DNA of 64,000 nt from Spongilla lacustris. Lineage: Eukaryota; Porifera; Demospongiae; Spongillida; Spongillidae. The stretch spans positions 5,886,386-5,950,385 of the forward strand of contig OX442436.1 in NCBI GenBank assembly GCA_949361645.1. The letters are read 5' to 3'. Below are positions 20,782 through 30,280 of this stretch, piece by piece. Made by a program: the position numbers and the translations under genes. Each line of letters starts with the position of its first letter. Position 1 is the first letter of the stretch. The notes beneath the pieces were generated by a model. It searched no databases. It saw only the letters and a program-made list of their open reading frames with translations, and was not told the origin of the DNA.

Positions 20782-23315
20782 ATGGAGCAGGAATACAGTG
20801 TTGGCATACAGAACAGGTATGCTTTCTTGGATGAGGACGACCCGGGAGATATCCTGAGCGCGGCGAAGTTGCCCAAGGAGTCTAAGGACACCAAGCCCAC
20901 GAAACCCAAAGAGAAGGCGCAGCAGCCAAGCAAACCGTCTGCTGAGCAGAATAGTAAGTGTAGGCTCGTATTTTTGTACGTGGGGCGTCTGTTGCCATTT
21001 TGAGCGGTGTTTTGGCGTTTTTGCAAGTTAGCGTTGTATTCTCGTAATCCGTGTGGCCACTGCTTTTCTACTTCATCGATCGTTTAGAGTCGGAAAAGCC
21101 CGCGTCGACTACGAGCAACCAGCGAGCCCCGCGAAGCGACCGAAACGATCGACGGGAAAACAAGAAAAACGCTGGCTCTAATACCCGCAATGGTGACGAG
21201 GAAGAGGGCGTTGCCTTTGTCAAGGAAAGTCATCCTCCCCCTAGAAAACCAAACGGCCGACAGCGACCAGCCTCCAAAGAAAAGGTTTGAAAAACAAAAA
21301 ACAAAAAACAAAAAACAAAAAACAAAAAAAATGCTTAAGGGAGGGTATGGTGTCAATTGAATTCTGACCCAATTATTAGGAAAACAAACAGGAACAGGGA
21401 GAGGCTGTGACACAAGGTCAAGGAGGAGATACACAAGAAAATCGTCCTTTCCAAAGCAACCGTGGCCCGCGTCGAGGCGGTTTCGACAATAGGGGCGACA
21501 CCTTTGAAGGCAGGGACGGACCCCGTGAAGGCGGCAGGGGAGGAGGAGGAGGAGGCTTTCGAGAAGGTGGTGGCTATCGGGAGGGTGGCAGGGGAGGCAA
21601 AAGGGAGTTCGAGAGGAGAAGTGGCAGTGACAAGAGGTTAGCACGTGATAGCCCGTGATGGGAAAAATTGCGTAATGGCGTACCTTTGCGCATCGAAGTT
21701 CCGTGAAGCCGGTTGAAAAGCGCGAAGGGGGTGGACCGCGTAACTGGGGAAACGTGAAGGACGAGGTGGAAGCAAGGTATGATTTACGATCTTACTGGCC
21801 AAACTAAAGAATGTGTTAATTGTATTAGAAATGAGTGGGCCGAGGAAAGTGAAGCTGTTGTACCAAAGGTTGCCAATGGTGTCGTTCCTGAAGAAAAGGG
21901 GGGTTGGATGTGTATGCTATGGTAATATGGGTTGTGGTATGTAGTTGAGTATTTGGTTGAGGTGCCCCTTCCAATTGTCTCTAGTGAAGCTTCATAGGTA
22001 CTTGTGTGTGCATTATTTAAGTTACAATGTGTGTAGTTATTTTTCAGACAGGGGACATGGTCTAACTATGCTTGGACATTCTGTAGAATTGTCCTTTGTG
22101 TTAAGTTTTCCTGGTATGCAGAATGGCATTAAAGCAGCTGTTGTGTACAGTGCTGATGCAGCTAGTTACAGAACAATGGGAGGGGTAATGCTGTGTGTAT
22201 AACTATTTGTTCAGTTGTGCATGGAAAATCTTATAGCAGAATGTCATTGTATTCATGAGGGGGGCCTTCATTCCTTTACATGTGCGCCACGTGGCTAACA
22301 CAGCGAGGAAGGTGGACCAAACACTGAAGGAGACCAGAAGAAGGAGGGGGAGGGTCAGGAGGTAGGAGAGAAGGTGGAAGAGGGAGGAGAGACAGCAGAG
22401 GAGGACAAGGAGATGACATATGAGGAGTACATGGCCCTTCAGAACAAGGTAAACATGGGACGTGGGGTGCTGCATGTGCGAATATAGTAAGCAAGTGTGT
22501 CACAAATTAACCTTTTCAACAATGGTAAGGTGCGCGCAAAGCCAGAGTACCAGGAGAGGAAGGTGAATGCAACTGAAGAGGGTACTCAATGGAAGGGCAC
22601 AGTGCCCTTGGAGAAGAAGGACGAGGAGTTCTTCTCAGGGACTCGGGTACGTGCGATTGTTACTGCTAATTAATTTCGGCATTGATTGGGGGGTGGGGGA
22701 GAGGCGCTTATTTTGTGGGTCTGAGTATATCAATTACCCAATCCCGATTTATTTTTATTTTTATTTGTTCACTTTTCCATTAAATAACAGGAGATCGTTG
22801 AAAAACCAAAAACATCTGGACGAGTTAAAACAGTTGTGACCGATACCAGCTTCTACTTCAAAGACCCAGCTAGGCGTGGTGGCGGCGGATTTGGAAGGGG
22901 GGGACGCGGAGGATTTGGTGGTGGTGATGAAGAAAGGCAAGGCCAAGGTGAAGGCGGGTTTGGAAATCGTGAGAGGCGAGGAAACCGTGGTTTCAGCGGA
23001 AACCGTGAGGGGGGCGGCCCTCGAAGTTTTACCGGGGAAAGAACACGTGAAAATTTTACTGGTGAACGCGAGAAAGGGGAGCAGCGTCAGCAGCAGGGTG
23101 GAGACGAGGCGGAGGTAACCGAACGTGATGGTCGTAGCAGAGTAGGCCGTGGAGGTCGCGGCGGACGGGGTGGTGGACGGCCATATGCGGAAAACGCCGG
23201 AAAAGGTCGTAACATCCGTGGTGGAGGTCGCGAACGTGCTCCGAACGTTGCCGACGAACATGATTTTCCTTCTCTCTCTGGCGCTGCACCAAGTGTGGAG
23301 AAGAGCGAGCCGTGA
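20782..23315 (+). CDS. SERBP1: SERBP1/HABP4-family mRNA- and ribosome-binding protein
   Basis: Exons 20782-20953, 21088-21284, 21380-21636, 21699-21776, 21829-~21921, 22304-22448, 22530-22646, 22791-23315. The N-terminus NRYAFLDEDD, the RGG-rich middle (FDNRGDTFEGRDGPREGG), the signature KREFERRSGSD then RNWGNVKDE, the MTYEEYMALQNK segment and a second RGG-rich C-terminus ending EHDFPSLS are those of SERBP1/HABP4. Family members bind mRNA and occupy the mRNA channel of idle 80S ribosomes, and the RGG boxes are arginine-methylation targets. The exon 5 donor is uncertain: the phase-compatible one is CTATG|GTAATA at 21921, which adds an odd tail (KGGWMCML). An extra exon in 21922-22303 is possible; 22122-22187 (reading NGIKAAVVYSADAASYRTMG) has splice-like ends but did not fit the phase. 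Confidence 0.9.
21287..21332. repeat. (AAAAAAC)n run in SERBP1 intron 2
   Basis: A/C-rich heptamer-like run immediately behind exon 2. Confidence 0.85.
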
Positions 23316-23335
23316 AAATGCCTGGTTCTCGTATG

Positions 23336-23570
23336 TGGGCAGTGTTGCCAACAACTGTTCTGTGGAGAAGTGCTTGTGCTGATAATATTTGCTGTTTTTT
23401 TTGAAATGAAAAATGTATTCTTACTGCGTACCGCGCAGCGCACGATTTGACAGTGGGCAGTGTTGCCAACAACTTACGTGGAGAAGTGCTTGTGCTGATA
23501 ATATTTACTGTTTTTTTTTCGAAATGAAAAAAAAAAACGTAGTCTTACTGCGCACGATTTGACAAAAGTA
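23336..23570 (+). repeat. Tandem duplication in the SERBP1 3' UTR
   Basis: Two ~115-bp copies starting GGGCAGTGTTGCCAACAACT and ending GCACGATTTGACA (about 23337-23455 and 23456-23568). They differ in a T-run, an A-run and a short CGTACCGCG insertion. Confidence 0.85.
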
Positions 23571-23839
23571 CTTCGTGCAACGGAGCATGCTCATACATGT
23601 AATTTTTTTAAAAGAGGCGCCGGCCTCACGGTTGTTCGGAGTTGGAAACTAGGTTGCGTATTAAGAACATACGGTACGGGCTCTTAACACAACTTTTAAT
23701 GAGCTCATTATCGCAGTCGTTTTATCGTACCTTTTCAGAGGGCTATTTCTTACTGTATTAACACTCTTATTAAAAACCAAATATAGTTTCCACATCTTCT
23801 AACATTCCTCTTCTAAAATATGTCGCATGTGTTGATCTC

Positions 23840-24211
23840 ATGTCGTCTAATGTGTCAGTAAACAAGGAAGTCATGACATTATGTGCGCGTGTATTGGAAT
23901 ATGACCCTCAGTTGTGGATGTTGTACGGGCAGCTCCCGCAAGAACTCAGGGTAAGTCTGGCGTTTTCGTAAAGAGAAAAGATGGGGGCACAAGGTTATGT
24001 ATACCAAAAGACGAGAACGATAATTTTTCTCTTGCTGTGATATTTGCATTTTCATGAATAAATGACACGCTTGCGACTTAATATGTAGGGCAAATGGATT
24101 ACCGCATCAAGCAACTTGGTAGAATGTGTAGGAAACGAGTGGTTGACCATCGTGGGAAGAGAAGGTACACTGTATATCAGTGTAAGGAGGTGGCAGAACA
24201 TCTTCTTATAG
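23840..24211 (+). CDS. Small two-exon gene, 77 aa, unknown
   Basis: Exons 23840-23950 (ATG; 37 codons; donor AGG|GTAAGT) and 24089-24211 (acceptor ATGTAG; 40 codons plus TAG). Phase 0 on both sides. The sequence is non-repetitive and protein-like: MSSNVSVNKEVMTLCARVLE, YDPQLWMLYGQLPQELR, GKWITASSNLVECVGNEWLT, IVGREGTLYISVRRWQNIF. The alternating hydrophobic strands of exon 2 suggest a small beta-rich domain. Too small and unfamiliar to name. There is no signal peptide. The gap to SERBP1 is about 500 bp on the same strand, so it has its own promoter or belongs to the SERBP1 3' region. Confidence 0.5.
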
Positions 24212-25605
24212 CTCAGTATCAGTCAACATAAACGATGATGTACCACAACTCTCAAAAATGAAGGGTGTTCCAAAAAAAAAAAACAAAAAAAAACAAGTCG
24301 CCTCTGGCTAGCTCACTGAGCTCAGGAGTGTAAGGTACAAGTAATATTATTAAAGATGTAAAATTGAATAACATGGCATATACTATTCACCTCATAACAA
24401 GTATCAAAGGCAGACGAAAACATCATCACACCCATGCATCAATCGCAGGAGTACTCATCAGACACATACATGTACATCAACTGTACACTGTCCTGATTGT
24501 CCTGGGCCCCCACTGGCATCCTCTGTGTTTGGAACTCCTCTCACAGCCAGTAGCCCATGCAATGCACTTGTTTGTGCTAAGTGCATCATCATGCGGCTGA
24601 CAACGTCAGCCAGTACATGGTGTCAGTGCTGCCGCTTAGAAAAGCCCATGTCTCCATCAGAAGTGAAATGTGCACCAGAATTAATACTGCTGCTTCTGAG
24701 TGATGTGATGGCTCACTGCGTAGCCAGTACATTAAGTTGATCTCCCTATCAGAAGTGAAATGCATATGGCAGTTGATGTAGCAGTCCTCCTAGCTGATGA
24801 GTGCCTCTTGCAAGTCCCTACCTGTGGAAAAGTTAGGTTTGTCAACTATTCTTTTTTTAGTTAATAGTATTTTCCAACATGAGGTAACTACAGGATTTGG
24901 CCTACTTGGGGACCATGCAAAGTTCAGCGGGTTCACCCAGTACCACACCATACGAGTACCACACCATGCATGAATGTCAAGCTCTAACGACTTGTGTGTC
25001 CATATAGTAAAGCACCACTTTCTAACACTTAGTACAACATCACTTCAGTTGTACCACCACCCAAAAAGATAAAACAATAACAACTCTTTATCAACGCTCG
25101 AAAACCGCTAAAAAAATGGCTAGTTTTGTTCGTGTATAACTTCGCAAAAATTATCGTTCTCGATTAGCCTACACAAAAAAACGGTACACACATGCCTTAG
25201 CTGTACCTTCCACGTTGGTTTTTCGGTGTTTCTTGCTGGAGGTCATGGGAAATCCATTCTTTCTGAGGGGTGTTCTTTTGAACTAGGCCGTTGTCGAAGG
25301 CCACAGTTCTTCGTGGGAGTGCGGCCCGAGCACGGGATTAGCACCATACAAAGTGCACAGGTCACAGTACTACACCGTGCAATAAACTTGTCAATAGGAC
25401 ATGTAGTTATCTTGTTTTGCTGTACATTCCAAAGGTCATTTCGTTGTCGGGGTGGTTGCTAAGGGATGACGCAAGTACGTTTCAATATTACTTTTCTAAA
25501 CCTAGTTTCCAATGTTTCAATGGAATTGAACAACCGTGGCCTACCCATCAAATTAACCGCCTATTATCAATCGTTTTTTGTTATTATATTTTACGCGCGG
25601 AAATA
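24212..25605. other. No gene recognised
   Basis: Contains an A-rich block (24270-24296) followed by a tRNA-like stretch, and scattered short ORFs (24364-24740) without family signal. The right end is the promoter region of the next gene. Confidence 0.5.
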
Positions 25606-28600
25606 ATGTGTATGATATGCTGCTTCTTATTGCTAAGCGCAGTGACTATATGCAGTGTTCATACGCAGCAGCAGTCTGACAACCACGACCCGCTTGCCCT
25701 CAATATTCCCCACGTAGGACAATGCAACTCGGCAGACCAACAGGTATTTGCTTGCGTGCGCCTAACAATGTGCCACAACAGCCGACTTTTCTTCAGGACT
25801 GCACTGCTGCTGCCTTGTGCACATGGACGACGGAACATGGCGCTGTGTACAGCCTGGAAGCACTTCGCTCCAAGGAGTTCCAAGTCCCCCTGCAAATCCC
25901 TCAGGGCTCCGTCATGAGGCTCGCCTTGTGTTCACGCGCCGCCTTCTGTCAGAACCGAAGGTCGCACGCCTGCCTCTTCGTGCCCGGGGTGCAGCCGACC
26001 AGCGCGGGGGCAGTCTTGCGCGCCGAGCAGATTGAACCCAACGCCCCCGCGCAGGGCCTGAAGCTTATACTGGAGGAGGGAGAGATGTGTGAGCTGACAA
26101 AGAAGCCCCGGAGAACTATAGTCACCATCCCCTGCGACTCTTCGGCCGCTGTGGGTCCCGAGGAGCTGGCGCCCAAACGAGGCTGGGAGGGCCAGAAGAG
26201 TGACGTGTGCAATTACTTCGTAGAATTTGGAGAGCACAGGCTTGGGTGCCCAGTGGAGAGGGGCGTGAGCCTAATGACGTCACACAAACCTGTTATAAAA
26301 GCAGGCAAGCCTTTGTAATGGAAAGAATCGTTGAACTACATGTATGATTCATGGTCCACAGCTTGTGGGGGTGGGGGTATGAGTTGGGTGTGCTTGTGGG
26401 GGTATGGGGTGGGGTGTGAGGTTGTTCTCTTTGGATAATCCTGCATGTCATTCTGCATACCCAGTGACTGGCTGTGTGGACTCTGTGCCCAAAATGACAA
26501 CTTCAGAATGTTTCTTCTCAAAAGGCCACACCATCTCCATCCATGGCTTTGGCTTTGACACCTTGTGCTCGTCAAATCTACCCCCTCCTGCTCCTTCTCC
26601 TCCCACACCACCTCCCTCCACCCCCTCCAATACTTTCCTGTTATGCACATCACGTTTCAGACTGTTGTATCGTATCATGGTGGGAGGTCATGAGTGTAGA
26701 GACCCTTTGGTTGTGTCCGAGTACCAGATAAACTGCACACTGGAGAAGGGGTCTGGCCTAGGTTTGGCTGTCTCCATTGTTGAAGCTGCAGGCAACAGGG
26801 GCACAGTGGCAGCCATGGAGCAAGCTTTGTCCTTCAAAGAGGCAACCGATTTCAGGTCCAAGTTTAGCAAATTTGTTGAGCTTGGGGTAGGAGGATTGAA
26901 GAAGGAAATTGATGAACTGTACAGGAGAGCATTTGCCTCCAGAGGTAAGGTTGAGAAGTTGTGGGGAAAGAGAGTGGCCCCCCATCTTAGCTATCATCAT
27001 ACACCATATGCAGGTACCTCACCCGATACACTTCGGCAGTTAGGGATTGGTCATGTTAAAGTGAGAGAGATGAAGTGGGGATTGGGCAGTGTATTGAATG
27101 AGCCATTTGTATATTTGTGAAGGGAATCTTGCTGTATGGACCACCTGGGGCTGGAAAAACGCTCCTAGCAAGAACCATTGCTAAAATTTTGGGATCAAAA
27201 CAGGTCTGTTTTTCACCTGGGGGCCTATCAGAATGCACTTCACTTTTGCCCTCTCTCTCCCCTCCTACCTCCCTCCCTCTCCCCCTTCTCCCTCCCTCTC
27301 CCCTTCTCCCTCCCTCTCCCCTTCTCCCTCCCTCCCCCCCTTCTCCCTCCCTCCCTCCCTCTCCCCTCCCTCTCCCTCCCACCTCCCTCCCTCCCCCAGG
27401 TTCAGTTGATCAATGGTCCAGAGGTTGTCAGCAAGTTCTTAGGAGAGTCAGAGAGAAACTTAAGGTCAGTCTTGTCTTTAAGTTGACAAATGCTTGAAGT
27501 GCACACACATTACAGAGCCTACTTCAAGGAGGCTCAGGATGCCTGGCAACAGCATGGTGACCTCAGTGACCTCTACGTCATCATCATAGATGAGATAGAT
27601 GCTATCTGCAAGCCAAGAGGTGAGGTCATGCCATGTGTCTGGTATGTGGACACCATGCTTCTCTCTTCCTCTCCTTTCTCTCTCATCCCCTTCACTCCCA
27701 ATCTCCCTCCCTGCTACCTTCCTATTCTCTGTTAGGTAAAACTGACCAATCGGCAGCAGGCGCTGCATATGATGCCCTGGTGAACCAGCTCCTTACTCTG
27801 ATGGACGGTCTGAGCGAGATGGGCAACCTCTTGGTGGTGGGCATGACCAACAGGAGAGAGCTGATGGACAGTGCTCTCCTTAGACCTGGGAGGTGAGAGG
27901 GGTGGGACAGGAAGGTGATAATTGTGTGGTCCCAAGAATAATACCAACACCCTCCTCCATAAGAATGGTATTGTTCTGGTGTAATACGCCACTCTTCCTC
28001 CAGGTTTGAGGTTCAGATTGAGGTAGGTCTGCCGGATGAGGATGGAAGGAGAGAGATCTTCGAGATACACACCAGCTCCATGGCAACCAGTGGCATGCTT
28101 GGCCCAGATGTCAGCCTGAGGGAGCTGGCAGCCAACACCACCAGCTTCAGTGGGGCGGAGATAGCGGGCGTGGTCCGTGCAGCCGCCTCCTTTGCCCTGG
28201 AGAGATATGTGAGTCCGTGATTGGGAATTGCCTGAGGTGGGGCCAAAGAGCTCTTGATGCAGGAGGCTGGCAGGGCGGAGAGCATCAGGCTTGGAGTGGG
28301 AGACTTCCAGAGGGCCCTGAAGGAAGTGCTACCCACGTACACACATACTGAGGTGCGAATGCTGTGTATATATATATATTTGGGAAGGTTCATATGTTTT
28401 GTCTCCATCTTCATTACCATATTTATCCTCTGCATTCTTGTTATCTCTCTGGCCCCCCCCCCCCCTGGGCCCCATATATACCTTTGATAGTCCCAGGTGC
28501 TGGCCAACTATGTTCCTCAAGGATTTTTGCCCTGTGGGGCAGCCCATGGTGATGTGGTGGTGGAGGGGTTGGACCTGATCCATGCATTCCAACGCAGCAG

Positions 28601-29947
28601 CACTCTTCGACTGCAAAGCATACTGCTGTACGGGCCAAGAGGTAAGCTGGGAAGTGAACCTTGGAAAGGTTGTGTGAGTGTATGTGATGATGTTGTGTGG
28701 ATGTGAGTGTATGTGATGATGATGTTGTGTGGATGTGAGTGTATGTGATGATGATGTGTGGATGTGAGTGTGATGTTGTGTGGATGTGAGTGTATGTGAT
28801 GATGATGTTGTGTGGATGTGAGTATGTGATGATGTGTGAATGTGAGTGATGATGTTGTGTGGATGTGAGTGTGTGATGATGTTGTGTGGATGTGAGTGTG
28901 TGATGATGTGTGAATGTGAGTGTGTGATGATGATGTGTGGATGTGAGTGTATGTGTGAAGATGATGTTGTGTTTCCTTTCTTTGCAGGGAGTGGAAAGAC
29001 TGCTCTAGCATCACACCTTGCTCTGCTTGGAAAATTTCCTCTTGTGAAGGTAGGAAATGGAAGTGTGGATGACTTATTTCATTTCAACTGTCATGTACTG
29101 GTCGTATCACAAAGATTATAACAGCATCATCGTTTGTTGGGTACAACGATGCCTTCAAAGTGGATCACCTTCGACAGGTGTTTGAGGATGCCTCCAAGTA
29201 AGTAAATGAGGTCTGTGGTCAACCAGTCTCTATAGCAACCCCCCCCCCCCCCCCCCCAAGATCCTCGTCATCTGTAATTGTCCTTGATGACCTTCACCGA
29301 TTGGTGGAGTGTATCCAGGTGGCTTCTCAGATCTCTGTCTCGCATGTGCTCATGCACACCATCACCACACTCCTCACCGCAACACCTCCCGCTGGTACCT
29401 CCTCCTCCTCCCCATCTCTTGCACTCATTCACACTAACTCAATTCCAGGTGCCAAGATTTTAGTGTTGGGCACGATGACCCTGGGTGATGACAATTCCCT
29501 CGACGACCATTCTGCACTCAACCTACCTTCTTTGTTCATGGCACATCTCAAGGTTCCTCTGCTGGATGTCAAAGGCATATCTGCCTTCCTCACCGCCAAG
29601 AATATTCACAGGTAGGTGTGGTTTCAGCAAAAGTGTTTGTACCCGTTATTGTACCTAATGGCAACCGCTGTATCATGTGATTGTGTGCAGAGCTGGTGGG
29701 GGGGAGCTGTCTCTGCCTGCTAACGTGCGCCTGTCCCTGAGCCAGCTGGTGTACAGTGTGGAGTGTGTGTGTGCTGGGAGCCAGGCAGTGTGCAATGGAG
29801 TGTCTCCTGTGTACGTCAGGCAGGACCACTTCCTAGACTGTATCACCAGTTATACGGGACGGTAGGTGGGATGTAGTTAATGGCAGTGTCACCACACCCC
29901 CCCTTCATTCTAGACCGGCCAGAGGCAGCTCAGTACATTATGAGTAG
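25606..29947 (+). CDS. Signal peptide - MRH - IPT/TIG - NSF-type double AAA ATPase (gene model, 18 exons)
   Basis: Exons 25606-25743, 25797-26304, 26465-26564, 26661-26944, 27014-27060, 27123-27203, 27400-27464, 27516-27619, 27736-27892, 28004-28208, 28263-28352, 28497-28641, 28988-29049, 29115-29197, 29261-29394, 29449-29611, 29691-29861, 29914-29947; 856 aa. Order: signal peptide ([15 protein letters not shown]); MRH domain, Cys-rich, ending [21 protein letters not shown] domain with four Cys ([22 protein letters not shown]); NSF linker [21 protein letters not shown]1 with [34 protein letters not shown]2 with GPRGSGKT and VIVLDDLHR. The NSF N-domain is absent. Exon 26661-26944 alone encodes the IPT end and the D1 start. 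Exon 2 to 3 needs a GC donor (CAG|GCAAGC); without it the MRH part stops at TAA 26318 and a separate gene could start at ATG 26404. No transmembrane helix was seen. Confidence 0.7.
27238..27398. repeat. Pyrimidine (CTCCCTC)n tract
   Basis: Forms the polypyrimidine tract before the exon starting at 27400. Confidence 0.9.
28672..28972. repeat. GTGTGGATGTGAGTGTATGT-ATGATGATG repeat
   Basis: Irregular minisatellite filling the intron between exons 28497-28641 and 28988-29049 of the AAA gene, splitting the D2 P-loop codons. Confidence 0.9.
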
Positions 29948-30006
29948 TCAGAGCACTGAAACACGTTTTCAGTTTGTATGCTTTTTATATTATACGAGTG
30001 TCTTGT

Positions 30007-30016
30007 TTTATTTATT
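30007..30016 (-). promoter_or_regulatory. Polyadenylation signals of CCDC171
   Basis: Plus-strand TTTATTTATT reads AATAAATAAA on the minus strand, about 270 nt beyond the CCDC171 stop, and lies between two convergent genes. Confidence 0.55.
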
Positions 30017-30047
30017 TATAAACCAAAAACAAAATGATAAATGATTA

Positions 30048-30262
30048 GGGCTGTGAGTACACTGTAGGGCTGTGAGTACACTGTAGGGCTGTGAGTGCAC
30101 TGTAGGGCTGTGAGTACACTGTAGGGCTGTGAGTACACTGTAGGGCTGTGAGTACACTGTAGGGCTGTGAGTACACTGTAGGGCTGTGAGTGCACTGTAG
30201 GGCTGTGAGTGCACTGTAGGGCTGTGAGTACACTGTAGGGCTGTGAGTACACTGTAGGGCTG
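30048..30262. repeat. 19-bp minisatellite in the CCDC171 3' UTR
   Basis: About 11 copies of GGGCTGTGAGTACACTGTA with A/G variation, between the stop codon (30281) and the polyadenylation signal. Confidence 0.95.
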
Positions 30263-30280
30263 TCTAAGTTGGTGCTACTT

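Noticed and set aside
25417..25605. In-frame extension upstream of the MRH start
   Set aside because: The ATG at 25606 gives a proper signal peptide. The upstream part is not protein-like.
26404..27120. Single 238-codon ORF as an intronless exon
   Set aside because: It runs through a pyrimidine-rich stretch with a good acceptor (TTTCAG) at 26660 and through the donor at 26945. The spliced model restores IPT and NSF sequence.
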